Positions 37,201 through 50,367 of a stretch of 64,000 bases of DNA are shown piece by piece; the stretch's first letter is position 1; each line of letters opens with the position of its first letter. The translations under genes were made by a program, and so were the position numbers. The notes under the pieces were generated by a model that had not been told where the DNA came from, did no database searches, and worked only from the letters and a program-made list of their open reading frames with translations. The stretch covers positions 7,259,001 through 7,323,000 of the forward strand of contig JAKZAN010000006.1 of NCBI GenBank assembly GCA_023053545.1, written 5' to 3'. This stretch comes from Lepidurus packardi. Its lineage: Eukaryota > Arthropoda > Branchiopoda > Notostraca > Triopsidae.

Positions 37201-39370
37201 ACGGACCGATTGGAGAAAGTTTGCGAATGGGAGGCGATGGGGGGACCGGTAGTGTATCGAGTTTGACGTCTTCATCATCCAACGAAGGATTGGGTGGGCC
37301 TGGACCTTCTCCAAACACGCCCACGACTCGAATAAGTACTATGGACAAGTATAGCAAATTTGAGCGCTTGAATGAAGCCGACGCCAATGCGGATAACAGG
37401 TGTTTATTTATTTTTTATTGAAATATGTTTTTATTATTCCAGAAAGGCTTTTTAATCAGTTTATGTTTAGGTTTTTGTACGTCTTGTCCGCGTCGACCTC
37501 CATTGCGAGCAAAGTGAACGAAGAAACGCTAACGTACCTAAACCAAGGACAATCATACGAAATTAAGCTGAAAAAACTTGGGGATCTTTCCGGGTTTCGA
37601 GGGAAATACTTAAAGGTGTTATTGTCTATTTTCTTTTATCGATTGAATGGGGTTTTTAATCGATTTTTTTATATACACTTTTTTATATACAGAGCGTAGT
37701 GAGATTATGCTTCCATGAAAGGCGGTTGCAGTACATGGAGAAAGAGCAGATTGCTGCGTGGAGACAAACAAGACTTGGTGACCGCATTGTGGAAGTCGAC
37801 GTCCCCTTATCGTATGGCATATACGACGTCATGCAAGATCTCCAACTACTCAACGTGGTGGAGTTCGTTTGGGATCCAACGAAAGAAGTTGGCGTTTATA
37901 TCAAGGTAAATCCTCGTCACCCGCATCCTGAGGAATAAGAAACTAAAAGGTATTTCTTCGATTTTGTAGATTAACTGTATTGGAACCGAATTCACCCCCA
38001 AGAAGCATGGCGGGGAAAAGGGAGTGCCCTTCCGCTTGCAGGTTGAAACCTACGCTCATGGAGACGAGGATGGTACACCCAAACGGTTACACGTAGCGGC
38101 ATGTCAGATTAAAGTGTTCAAAGTAAAGAATCCTTCCAAGTCTTACAAAGAAAAGTCCGTTTTTTAATTTTCGGTAATTTTTAGTTGAAAGGCGCAGATC
38201 GCAAGCACAAGCAAGACAAAGAGAAGCTGTTGAAAAGACCCATTTTAGAGCAGGAAAAGTATCAGCCATCCTGCGTGTGTACTGTCCTGTCAGAGGTACG
38301 GGTTTTGAAAATGTGTTCAAGTTGCTATTTGTTTAATTTCAGAGATTTTTTTATTTAGGTTCCCTTGGATTCAGTGTACAGTACAGTGAGCGCTCCTCCA
38401 GCTACGACATCTATCCCTACGACTGTGACGACTGTGAGCACGGTCGTCAGACCAAACGCCAACCCGGCTGCTGCCAGACATTACAGTGGAGAATACTTGT
38501 AAGTCTTGGATAATTTCTGGAGTTAGTACTTGGAAGAGCTAACACGGTATGCCTTTTAGGAACGACGTCTGTCATGAGAGTAGTCCAGCAGTGCTTGACC
38601 CAAATGGCACCGATAGTCCAGTAAATGAACTAGTCTTGCTACCTTCTGTAGTTTCTAAAGTTGGCGTGACATTTTTCCAGAGTTCCATTTTTAGTGGAAA
38701 TCCATCCGTCTACCAGTTCTATTTGCAGCCCTTACCCGTGGACACCACTGCGCAGCAAACGGCCCAGTGGCTGCAGAGCAACAGGTTCCAGTCGCTGACA
38801 CGCACTTTCGCACATTTCGCGGGCCCGGACATTCTTCGTCTTTCCAGAGACGATCTCATCCAGATCTGTGGATTAGCAGATGGCATTCGCCTTTTCAATG
38901 CAATGCATGCCAAGTACCGAAACTATAATGTTATTAATTATTTTTGGGACATTGAAAGTTAATGAAACTTTTTGTTTACATCCTTTTAATAGAGCTTTAA
39001 CCCCACGTTTGACTCTTTATTTGAGCTACCTTGACAGCCAGCCGTCAGCTTTCCATGCCATATACCTGGAATCGTTAACTTCGATGGAACTCGTCTCCAA
39101 GATTTCGGTCTTGGTGCAAGGAGGTGGTAGCAACGATACTTCTTTAGCGCTCTATACCCAGGGTCCTTCTGGAATTCATGTTATTGTCACGGATGAAGTG
39201 GTGCATAACTTGAAGGATGAATCCATTTGGACTTTGGAGGTTATCCAAAGTAACGTGCTTTTGAAGCAGCTGTATTCTCATTTACATATTCTATAATTCT
39301 ATGATTTGTAGGTGACGATGGAAATATGTTCCGCGTTCTCTTGAAGCCCGCACATGCTCCTGAAATGTAA
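31253..39370 (+). CDS. gem: CP2/LBP-1 family transcription factor (gemini/TFCP2-like), right-contig copy
   Basis: Exons: 31253-31628, 31764-32096, 33105-33246, 36922-36993, 37100-37399, 37471-37615, 37693-37905, 37970-38122, 38185-38295, 38359-38498, 38560-38913, 38993-39249, 39312-39370 (884 aa), identical to the left copy. The family binds DNA as oligomers and regulates developmental and cell-cycle genes in the nucleus. The N-terminal 240 residues have no vertebrate TFCP2 counterpart. Vertebrate TFCP2 starts close to the region encoded by exon 3, where an in-frame ATG exists at 33113. A large intron (33247-36921) separates exon 3 from exon 4 and holds a likely alternative first exon. The polyadenylation signal is at 39417. 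Same single gene as the left copy if the contigs overlap. Confidence 0.92.
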
Positions 39371-42300
39371 GTTGTAGAGCAGCATTATTTTGCCAAGGTT
39401 TTTGTCATTAATTCTTAATAAAGGGTTTATACTGTACAAGGGGACCAAGGAGCTAAGGAGATGTAATGGTTAGTAGTATTAGTGGAGTTGGAGATTAGAC
39501 GTGAGCTAATGTGCGAGTAGAGTCAAATGTGGAACGTTGCTTTATTAGTGTTGAGACTGGAGTTGCCATGCACAATGGCAGTATTGGAGTGCCTTTACCT
39601 TGTCAGGCAATCTAAGTGGTTTATTTGGATTACACTGTCAAACAAAAGATTTTCCAGCTTGTAGTTTCGTAGCGTCCGGCGTGTTATCCGTTCGAAGGAA
39701 ACGATCTTCGATTCGTTTTGATTTGCGATATAATGACAAGCATACGAGCTCCTTGTAATCAGCATATGTGTACCTTGCCATGGCATTTAATGAACATTGG
39801 ACAATGTGCTGTTTCTTTGAGAGTATTGTGATGATGGGTCTCGTATCGGAGGGGTTTACTTGCATAGCTCGCATTACCTGTATTATTTTTTTTATATTTC
39901 TTTTTTCTGGTACATACGCTGTTTTGTCCGTCCCCTTCGCTGTTATCGGCTATTTAGTTTTTCTTCAATAAAAATGTTCTTAAATCTCAAATGTATTCAT
40001 GTATGGTACCGTTAAGAGAAAATACCCGTTCATAAATAATAATTTTAGAAACAACATAATGAAAGGTCACAACCCTAACTTAATCCATCAACGAGACAAC
40101 AGATCCTTTACAGCCTTGGATGGCACATTGTTAATCGACTACGAGGTATAAGGCTCCAGGAGGAGAAAATAAAATTGGGAAAGTCTGGGAAATTACTGTC
40201 ATCCTAGAAGAATTTCCTTAGTGATGCGGGTATGACGCCATCTAGTGCACACTGTGCATAATAGCAAAGATGAATGTTTGGCAAATGACCATTGATAGTT
40301 CACCACGTTGATTGTGATTATGTATTTCTGCAGATGTTGAGGTAAGATCGTGTTTTTTCGTTTCTTTGGAGTTCCTGCCCCAGTTGACGTACTTTCTGAA
40401 AAAGTCGAAGTTTGTATACGCGAATGAGATCAATTAGCGATATAGTCGAAAATTGACAATTGATACGTTCTCTTTGTTTATGAATATATTCGCAGTATAA
40501 TGCAACATAAAACGTTGCAGCTCTTTGAGGTGAGCGCATCAAAAGGAGGCCGGTTTCTCTTTTCTGCAAAAACCCACGCTTTACTATTCTGTTGCAGGCC
40601 GTTTTATTGACGATCGAAAACCTGTCGAGGCTAGCCGTGTCGTTTTAGTGTGTAATATTTCCAAGCTTCGTTTCGCCTTGCTTTATAAATTCTGTAGTGA
40701 TGTGTCTTTAGCTGGGATATAACTACTTCAATTATATAAATAGTAAAAATATTCCTATGTAGAAACTTTGCGATTGGAGTAAAGGAATAAAGGAAATCTC
40801 GGAATAAAGGAAAGTTATAATTATCCTCTAATTATAGAATCATAGCTAGAATATTTTAAAACTATTCGAAAATCAAAAATATTCGAAAATTTGAAGAATG
40901 CAACTTGAATGCAAGTTGCAATTTGAATGGATTTGAAAATATTCTGGCCACTATATTAGCTAGAATATTTTCAACAAATCAGCAATATATTTCAACAAAT
41001 TAACCACAGTTCCTTTGGAACATTACTTCGTAGTGTACTGCAGAACACTATTACAAAGTAGTGTTCGAAAGGAACTGTGGTTGATTTGTTGCCCAGGCTC
41101 TTAAGAGCAGCTATTTAGTGGAGCTAAATTGACGGAAGCTGTTTGAGCTTGTTGCTTCCTGAGCATTTACAGGGATTCGCTTGACTTGAACCTCCCTTTA
41201 AAATAAAGTTGCATTTTACTTTCCCAGTGCAGAAAAATGTAAGTGCAACTTGGGGTGCTTTTACCGTGGAAACCTTTTGCATGAGAAAACCTTTTGGGCC
41301 TCGCTGCTCAATTAATTATCACGAACCCCAGTGTAATACTTGCCCTCTTATTTGCCGCTCGGGTCCCGCGCGCTATACAGCCTCATCGCGTGTATTAGCA
41401 AAAATCAGGTTAACTCTTGGAAAATGAGTTAGACTCTTTCCTCAATGACTCCCAATTCAGAAGTTGCCTTCGCTGAACTAGCTCTTTTCTTTCCAATACT
41501 TTGCCTATGCCGGAGTCTTCCCGAAAAACGGAACATTTCCATGTCCTGTGCCAAAAGTTTTTGTACCATTAAGAGCGCCAGTGAGCCCACTGAAAACCAG
41601 GTCTATGTCTATGTCTCTCTCTCTCCCTTTGCAGGTTCGTGTGTCTGCCGGAAAGATTTGTAACAATGGTTTCGATTGTATCAAGTTGATCCTCTGGGGA
41701 GATGTTCAATCATGACCGAATACTCCATGCGATCAAGACCTTTTTATCAGTGAGGTTTATATGGGAGTATAGAGAAAAGGTCTTGCATCTTATTTTCAAA
41801 GCGATGAAGGTTGCTTTATGGTAATTTGGTTGCTGAAACTATAAATGCCAAATGCTTGGCCAAAAGAGGCTTACCCTGAGCCGACTATCGGCGGGAAATT
41901 GGATTGGGACAGAGATTCTTTTGATTTTTCATTTTCGTAGGAAGATCAAGGGATGAAAAGTTGTCGTGCATGCCAATAGAGTCTTGATAGCTAGGAGAGA
42001 AGAAGGTTCCGAAGCTCAATGCATTCTCGCAGGAGTATTGTAGTATCGGGGGGATAGCAAAAAGGATTCATGGTTGGGCAAGGTTTATTCTATCGGCTCT
42101 TACTGACGGAAGAGTGTTTTGATTTTTGACTGTCTACTTGCTGCTATATGGACTCCACACAAACACACACACACATATATATAAATACAACATCAGTCGA
42201 CTCACAGCAATTCCAAGCTAAGGGACTTTTGCTTAACAATTTGGCCCCTTAAAAATAAAAATAAGTTATATTCTTTTGGTTGCTGGAAAGGAAGCTGAAC

Positions 42301-42860
42301 TCGTCATCTGTCATGTTGATATTTTTTCTCCCTCTGGCTTTTTATTTATTTTTCTTTCGCTATGAGCTTGTGTGTGTACAATTTTTAATTATGCAGAGAG
42401 GGCGATAGGCGATCAAGCGATGTGAAATGCTGGGTGCTATGGGAAATTGTCGTAGCGCCATGGTTTGAAGACTATTCTTTCCTTTTCTTATGTGGTTACG
42501 AGATACAAAAAAGCCGCTTAGAAGTAAAGAACCCGAGAGACTTGTCTGAGCAATAATCTCTATAACATTTTTTTTCCCCTCCGAAGGGTATCTATGTATA
42601 TGGCACGGCTTGCATTTCAAGTTGAGGAAAAAGAAATCCGCTTAAAGCTAATTATCTTGCATAAGTATCCCGCGTGAAAAGAGTTTCTGCTCCGTGGTTG
42701 TTAGTAAACGAAGATTATTGCTTGACAGGCGGAAAATCAGGGGGAAATAAACTATTTTTCAGAATAAGTCTATTCCTTTCAGACTCTTTGCTAACCCCCT
42801 CCCAACGTCTAATAGAAATGCGGTATGTGTTATTGGAAGTTTTGTTGCGGTAAATAAATA

Positions 42861-43620
42861 TAGTATATGCTGCTTATTAGAATCACTGGGTATTAGAATC
42901 AGCCCCTTTATAGAATCAAATTTTAAACTGCCGATTCAAAATGATAAAGTTCATGGCATTTTAATCCGTTATTAGAAACACACTTTTGGATATTATAATC
43001 AATTTCAAAAGAATCTTCGCATATACAGTAACGAAACTACAGAAGTGATTGCTACATGGACTTGTGCATATTGACCAATGACATTACGACATCGCTTTTA
43101 CGTCGTTTCGACCAATCTTGTCATTTCCAGCTACTATTACGCATAGGGGGAATTCCTTCTAAACTACATAGTCATTTAAATGAGCAAGTTAGTCAATTGA
43201 ATGAGAAATTCCTTTAATTGATTGGGGAAAATTAGAAAAGATATCGTATTAAGAATCCTACCTAAGCGTAGGAGTATGCAGTGTTAGTTGTGTTTAGACG
43301 TGTGGTTATATAAAAATGGCGACGAACAAGAAAAGAGTTGATTTAAATGCAAAAGTGAAGTCGCGGCTCATTGAAACTTATGACAAGACAAATTTAAAAG
43401 ATTTGCCACAAATTAAGCACGGTCGTTAAGTTAGGAATTCCTCAATCACTCTATCGAAATTGTTGACAAATCGTTAAGAAATAAAAAATAGTGGGAGTAG
43501 TGATTCTAATGGAAGCTACGACCTATCTATATGTGCACATGTAGGTACGTATTTCCGATTTTCGGTTATTAGAATCAATATTCACTTGACAAACGTGATC
43601 ACAATAAGCCGCATCTACTG
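42861..43620 (+). mobile_element. Decayed pogo/Tigger-type DNA transposon (short derivative), right copy
   Basis: The same element as at 20380-21139, with the same inverted ends, TA flanks and internal transposase-start remnant (ATG at 43316). It lies in the overlap and should be counted once. Confidence 0.65.
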
Positions 43621-46028
43621 TATATAAAGTTTAATCTTGTAGAGAGTTTAGACATTACTTGCCCATTTTGCCGCCGTGTAATTTTGCCGCAGATGGGGAG
43701 AAACAACACTTCGGCAGAAGATAGTTTATAATGGGGCCTTCACAATTCTACCCCGCAAGTTTTGAAGAGATTAAGGGCAAGCAATGGGCATATCAAAATT
43801 TTATGGGTCTCTTGTTCGGTGCCAGTTTTCTTTGAACGTTTTGATCACGCAAAGTTGTTGCATAGATTGCAATAGAAAGAGAAGCATACATCTCAATTTT
43901 GCGGCAATGCCCAAGCATCTATAGGAAATGGTTTTCAAATTCAATGCTTTACCCTTTCGCAACAACTCGATGTGGTGCTCTTTGAGCCCCCGTAACATTT
44001 TCCCAACCAAAGCAAGCCTGTGCGAGTAAAGTTGTGGTTGTTGAGGTGGTGGGGAAGGGGGCCAAATCAGCTTGGTGCAATATAGCAGAGCGTCTTTTAA
44101 TTCATGTGTTAAATAGTGGAAAAAGCAACGAAGCAGACTGTTTGTGCAGGGGTGGAAGCACACGCAGCTTTATAGGTATGGTGTGTATGTGTGTGTGTCT
44201 GTGTGTGTTGTATTGTGGGATAGGAGTTGTGTGAATACTTATCGGGGAGAAAAGTATCCGCCAAAACGTCTGGCATATCTTGGAAACGAGTTTCCGATGC
44301 CAAGCGGTAACAGAAAGAGCATGCATCGGTGGCCTGGTTTGCATCTTGGTATTTGTAGCGGAATAGTCTGCTCCTTGTTTGAACGGATTAGGCGTCGAGC
44401 AAGAGTTGTTGAAAAGGCGAGGCAGCAACCCCGGTGAGAAGTGCAACAGGTGAGGCGGATAGATTACACGTACATGGGCCTGCCGTCTATACACACGTGA
44501 AGAGCCTTTAATCGGCTGAAAAGTTGTCTGTATAGCCTGGAACAAAACCCGCATTTGCATACATGTTTTGACAACCGTGCAAGTTGCTCCCGTGAGCTCT
44601 TCTAGCTATTTGCATATGTTCCGCTGCAGGGTCTTAAATGTGGAGTTTGCGTCAAATTTATAGTTTAAAACCCAGTTTCTTCAATACCGCCCTCTCACAT
44701 GTCACCTATATACCCTTTACACTTAACTCTTTACACTTACACTTAACTTCTCTAGCCTGAAAAAAGTACTAGCCTGATAAATGTACGGACTTAACTTTTA
44801 AAAACGAAAAGCACGATCGTACACTTTATTAAGCAAAAGCAAATAGAGTGTTGGGGTGCTGAATACATGACACAAAGCTGATTCGGTGGTCCTTTCCTTC
44901 CTTCTGCTAACGGATCGAGGAAAAGAACCACCGAACGAAAGAAGAAATGGTTTGTCTAAAGCTGGCGTCCCTAACTGTTAGATGTGCTTATCTGGACCGT
45001 TGCGGTGAAATAGAGAAAAGGCCCGGATTTTTTTAATCGAGAAAAGGAAATGAAAAAGTGTCACTTGTCAGTCCGTCCTTAGCGAAACCCCCATCAGCAG
45101 TAGTTTACAGATTGGTTGCTTTTTTTTTTAGAGATTTTTACTATCTTTTTTAATTTCAAGTCCCGAAAAAGTAGAAAATTCCAAAAGCGCACAGATCTTC
45201 TGCTTTATTACCATGCCCATTATAGAGAGTTTTGTCCTCGGTAAGGCAGGAATCGGCTTTTACTCGCATGCAAAGTATATATTTAGAGCGGAGGAGAGAA
45301 GAGAAGGTATAAATGTATAAACCATAAATTTGTAATGACTGCCGTATGTCATGTATGCCAAAGAGGTTTGACTCGGGTCAGCTTGTGCAGTTAATGGGAG
45401 ACAAGGGAGGGGATCAAGATCAATAGAAAGTTTAACTTATGCCTACACATGCTGTTCCCAGCCTCCGAAATAGCTGTGGTAAAAGATCATTTGTATGACG
45501 TTGAGGAACTTTGGGCCGACCATTTAGGGGAGCCAAAGCACCATGCACAAGAGCATAATCCCATCGCTCCTATATCGTTACTTCCGTGTCCTGGAAAAGC
45601 GGATACAGATGGTGGGTTATACAATGGATCTCGCGAAAACCTGTACTATACATATACATACCTAGACATATATACCTTTCGAGAGAGTAGCGCCTTTTTT
45701 TTATTATACTGTTCCTTTATTATTGTTTTTATTTTTACGCATAAGGAAAGTTTTTGCAGGCGTCGTTGCTCATCTCTTGGCCAAGAACCACAGGGGGACG
45801 TTAAAGTAAAAGGAAGACTTTTATATAGGAGTGTGTTATAAAAGCGTTGGGATTAAGGGCGGCAGGGATGCTCGTAACTCCTCCTCTAACTCAGCTATCG
45901 TAATAAGATTCTGCAAAGCCGGCCATATTTCAGCTTCCTCCTGTCCCAGATAAGCCCACGCCAGCCCGATGCCGGCTGAAGATAAATCAGCGGATTAAAG
46001 GGCGCACAAGAAAGCACGGGGCCTCTTT

Positions 46029-46055
46029 CCCCCCCCCCCCCCCCCCCCCCCCCCC
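46029..46055. repeat. 27-base C homopolymer, right copy
   Basis: Same tract as 23548-23574 and the same length. It lies about 490 bp past the dve stop codon on dve's downstream side. Confidence 0.9.
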
Positions 46056-46540
46056 TTCCTTTTTCTCTGATGTCGGTATCAAAATCCTTCCTTCTAAGAC
46101 GCTCGAACACTTAATAGCCTTCTCAGCCAACATTATTCTTTACTTTCATCACAAGCTGTCGCTCTCATTCGAAAAAATTCCAACGCTTTCAACATTCATC
46201 CAAGTGTCTTTTTATTGTTCACAGCCAATAGGGGGATGGGATGGAACACCAAAGACTAGAGATTGCAGGAGAATACAGGTCTTTTTCCCATGAGCAGAGG
46301 AGTTCACTGGGATGGGGGGGCCAAAAACAAAACAAAACGGTTTTCCCTTTCTTATAATAACGAATCGAGAAATATATAGTTAAAAAGACGGTAACATTCC
46401 TTATAGACACAGTTGGAGCCGGTGAGTTTGTATAACAAGTTTTCCTTTAAGACTTTTTTAAGAGTTTCGAAAAATTTCGAATTATTAAGTACAACAACAA
46501 AACTGCGTTTTTTTTGGCGAGGAAGGGGAGCAAAAAAAGC

Positions 46541-49500
46541 TCACTGCGTAACATCTAGATCGAAGCTTCGTTTGTAAATCATGTTGGTGGGATTATCGAG
46601 GGACAGTTTGAGGCGTTTACATTTGGCCCGACGATTCTTGAACCAAAATTGCACGTTCTTGGGCTCCAACTTGGGGAATTTCTGACGGTAAGGTTGACGA
46701 TTGAGTTCGTCGGTGTAACGCAAAACCAGCGAATGCGAAGGGTGCGTATTGACAGCGAACCATTGCTCCAGCAAAGGCACTTCCGTTACGGGATCAATGA
46801 AAGTCCGATTGCGTTTACGGCGTTCGTCAGCTAAGCTGCTCAGCGAGTGCAGTCGCTGATGATGAGCTGACGACGATTGTTGTTGCAAGTTACTCAGGTT
46901 GGGCAAATAAGGCGACATGTACACCAAACTCTGACTCAGGATGGATTGGTGGTGATTCATCATGGCAGCCGCGGCCGCAGCCGTGGCCGCGTTACTCGAC
47001 ATGGCTGTAGCAGTCGAGGGAAACGTTGCAGCATTACTGTAACGTTGCTGCAACTCGTGGAGGCGTAAGTGCTCCGGACTTATCAATTCCGCGTGAGGAT
47101 TGGAACCCAAGCTTGACTTGAGGGTAAATAACGAGGATGACGTTGGAGGTTGCTGCTGTTGGGAGAAAGAAGGCGGGGACAGTAATTCGGTGCTGGTACT
47201 GCCGCAAGTACCCGGTTCTCGTTTGACGATGCTCAGGTTCTCGGCACAATTCGAAGTTCGGGACTCGGGTCGCTTATCTTCATCATCGGAATAGTCCACG
47301 TCGCTGTCACTGTGGCTGTAATGAGCTTCACCGTTCAAACTCGCGTAATGCTCGTCCTCCAAACTCTCGGCCAGGTTCGCGCCCAGCAAAGCCTCTTTTC
47401 CCGGCGTGTCAGACACATCAAGCGCATCGTCTTTGATTTCACATTTGACTTGATGGGTTTCAATACCGTCTTGGTCCATGGCGTCTGAAATGCGACGCTC
47501 GCCGTCGCGCCCAATTTCGTGGCAACGTTCGCGATCAGAACGTGGACTCCCCGAGCTGGATGACGAGGAATCGGCATCGAGAGGCTCCATGGAAGTGCTC
47601 CGGTCTTTCGGGTTTTCATTGTTGTCGTCGTAGTGGCCGTGGCTGTAGTCTAGGCTGTCGTGCAGGGGACTTTTCCAAGATTCCAGACCCGCGGGGCCGG
47701 TGCGCATCTCAGCCCGCTTAAAGGCAGCCCGGGCGTTTTTGAACCAGTACACAATATTAGCCACATCGAGTGGTTTGCGACCTCTCCGAGATTCCAGAGT
47801 GTTGAGTTCCTTCACATACTGTTGTATCTACATAAAGGAAAAATTGAGAGAAGAGGAGACAAAGAGAAATACATAAAATTTATAAAATGTATCAGACAGA
47901 AGAAAAGATACTAAAAAATTAAAATTGGTTGCAAGTCACTTAAGCAGATTTTTAGATTTTCGTGGAACAGCTCATTAGTGGCACTACAAGTGAGAAGGGA
48001 GTTAGCTCCGGAATTAGGGGTATGCAACGCACCGTTAAGCTGTAGACATGTATAAGCTGATTCCCCATATGCGGCCTTCTGCTTGCCTTGACGTCTTTAG
48101 CTGTTAAGGTGTTTTAAAGGTAATCCTATTTAGTTGCCCGAGTGCGTGGCATCTTCGTATGTATATGTATATACATATATACGCCCCAAAGCCCGGAAGG
48201 AGTAGAGAAAGGATCCCTTATCTGTTCCGAGTGGGGTGTATAATTCGGCAAAAGGGGAGAAAGGGTGGCGCGGTTTTGCACGGTGAGGTGGAAGAAACCT
48301 ATGCAATAGGATAAGTCGCTGGAAACTAACTTGTTAGTCTGCTCTGTGCCCAAGAACCCAGGCTAAGTTCCTCAAATCCGACGCCGCCTTTTCAAAGACG
48401 AGTATGACGGCGACGACGTCCGGAGAGAACCAGGACCTCGGCCCCAGACAATTGTGGGCTCCACCTACCCTGCTTCAACTTTATATTTATGCGCGATTCC
48501 TGGAGGAGTTAGGCAACTTGGGAGGTTTCATTTTTGCCGTTTGAATTTGCTTTTGCTTGTGTATAATTTGAACCTGTAACAAAGTCCTCCACAATCCTAA
48601 AGGTCTCTCTGTCTCTGTCTAAACTCGAAACAGGACTTTCGGAATTGCACCAACAATGTTTTGGTCGTGTTTTATCAAGAAAGTCTTGCCTTTCCAAACC
48701 AAGGACACAAAAGCACACGTAGCTTTGGGCCTTATTACAATTATGCTCCCGATGGGATGTCGAAGGATGCGATATGCTAGTCTATGTGGGGTCGCTTCGG
48801 CCGCTTGCTTATAAAGCTCATGTGTTGTGTACTGTCTTGTGTCTTCTGTCCAACCCCCCATCATGTGGAAAAGGCCAAAGAGATGGACAACTTGAGATGA
48901 GGACAACTTTATGTGGGCTCAACCCCCGACACTAACAGCGATAGTGCGGCTTTTGGACGCTTGCCTCTCGTTAGTTGGAGCATCTCGAACTCTCATCAAG
49001 CCTAATATTTAAAGCAGACGGACCAACTCTTGTTGTATGCATGCAAGGGGCCCAAGCAAAACTCATACAAGAGGACTGCTGACTCAAGCCCCCCAAAGTA
49101 AAAAACAGATGCTAATCATACCGCAGTTACCGCGGTTAGGAACTTACTTGGAGTCGTGAGGGATGCGGATTATCAGCAAACCATCGTTGCAGACGCGGGA
49201 GCTCCATTTCAGGATCAAAGCTGGTTCGCATACGAGTTCGGCCACATGGAGGAAAAGATTGAGCCAGGGGCTGTAATTTCACAAAGAAAATGTTGGGATT
49301 CATATAATTTCCTGGGTTTTCCAAGAGAGATAAAGCGAGAGAGAGTGAACGAAAATGTGAAAAAGGGGAGAGAGTTCTCTCTTACCTGGATGATGGTTTG
49401 TCCCGAGTCTAGGATTCGCGGTGATTTGGTTCCATCGGATAGATTAGTTTCTGTAACAAGAGTTGAACTGGAGGGGACGGTCGTTGCTAGCTTTTCCCAT

Positions 49501-50367
49501 GCAGGTGGTACGCGCGTGAAGTTGGCTTGAATCTGCTTGTACCATCCGTCAAACTTGCGTTTGGTATCGTCAGATACTACAAAAGGATCGCCGCGGAGCA
49601 TCAAATTCAGCGCTCTCTTTGGTATCCAAGAAAGTAAGAGCAAAGGGGGACACTTTAAGATTTTGCACCGAAATTTGGGGCTGGTATAATAGAACCGATT
49701 CGTTTTTATTTTTTTACCTCGTCTAATGGGCAGCCGGATGATACTAAACTTGTCCGAGATTGTATTAGCAGCAATTTCAAAAGTTTGTCCTTCATCTCCC
49801 GGGTAGTTTGACTTTCATTCCTGTATGAAAGTGTGGAGATGGGCTTTTAGTAACACTCTGGAAGCACACCATAAAAGCCTTGGCTCTTATGCAAGATATA
49901 TAAGAAAAGGGGAAGCAATTGTTTTTGGCGAACCTGGCTAATGATATTCGAAGTGTTGCTACCGTGGATAATTCACCCAGGATATCGCCCACTGTATCCG
50001 TGTTGCGATTAGAGATCTGATCTAATCGTAACGGTTGCCAATTTTTTAGAACAATCCACCCTAAATAAATAAAAAAAATCCTTGTTGTCATGTGAACAGT
50101 TAATACTGATGACGATTGGCAAAACCACGTGAAAGACAGTACAGAAAGACCGTAAGAATGACTTACCATTAACATGAGTGTAGTAATGGTGCAAATAACC
50201 TAATTTGCTCAAAGCTGCAGGAATGAGATGCGCAAAAGGAGTTTGGGAGGGAAGAATAGCGTAACTGTCCGCTTCTATCACAGCGTGCTTAAGAAGATGC
50301 AGATCCGTCGTGAAAGAGTCTTGTAGAGCTGAGCTAAAAACGACGCATCGGACCGGTACGGATTTAC
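46541..50367 (-). CDS. dve: Double-homeodomain transcription factor, defective proventriculus (dve)/SATB family, 5' end not found
   Basis: Exons in transcript order: 50167-50367, 49934-50060, 49386-49614, 49148-49270, 46541-47827. Phases agree and encode at least 654 aa, ending at the stop at 46541. The first two exons (VLKNWQPLRLDQ, DTVGDILGELSTVATLRI) resemble the SATB/dve compass (ULD-like) region. The third encodes RALNLMLRGDPFVVSDDTKR. Homeodomain 1 begins RTRMRTSFDPEMELPRLQRW, is split by the 1.3 kb intron after HPSRLQ, and ends in VYWFKNARAAFKRAE. The last exon then encodes an acidic/Ser linker, a poly-Ala tract and homeodomain 2 with NVQFWFKNRRAKCKRLKLSL. Drosophila dve has this two-homeodomain order and acts in midgut and appendage patterning. 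The start codon and any exon upstream of 50367 were not identified. The likely polyA signal on the minus strand is at 46211-46216. Confidence 0.9.
47828..49147. other. dve intron interrupting homeodomain 1
   Basis: It is bounded by a GTAAGTT donor (minus strand, 49147-49141) and a TTTATGTAG acceptor (47836-47828). I found no coding exon inside. An AT-rich near-palindrome of alternating GTATAT/ATATAC lies around 48158-48182. The left contig contains only its first 4 bases on the acceptor side. Confidence 0.7.

Larger units (their letters stand above)
25452..47831. repeat. Copy 2 of the 22.4 kb near-identical duplication (start of right contig)
   Basis: It begins at the first base after the gap, matching 2971 onwards, and runs without further difference to 47831 apart from lacking the extra G at about 46980. 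Beyond 47831 the right contig continues smoothly through the dve intron and the upstream dve exons. This copy carries the intact reading frame of the last dve exon and should be treated as the reference copy. Confidence 0.97.

Noticed and set aside
2971-47831. A recent tandem segmental duplication creating paralogous CARNMT1, gem and dve
   Set aside because: The repeat edges coincide with contig ends and a 100-N gap, and only one base differs in 22.4 kb; an assembly overlap explains this more simply.
49156-49530. Plus-strand 124-codon open frame
   Set aside because: It is the antisense of dve homeodomain-1 exons and their short intron.
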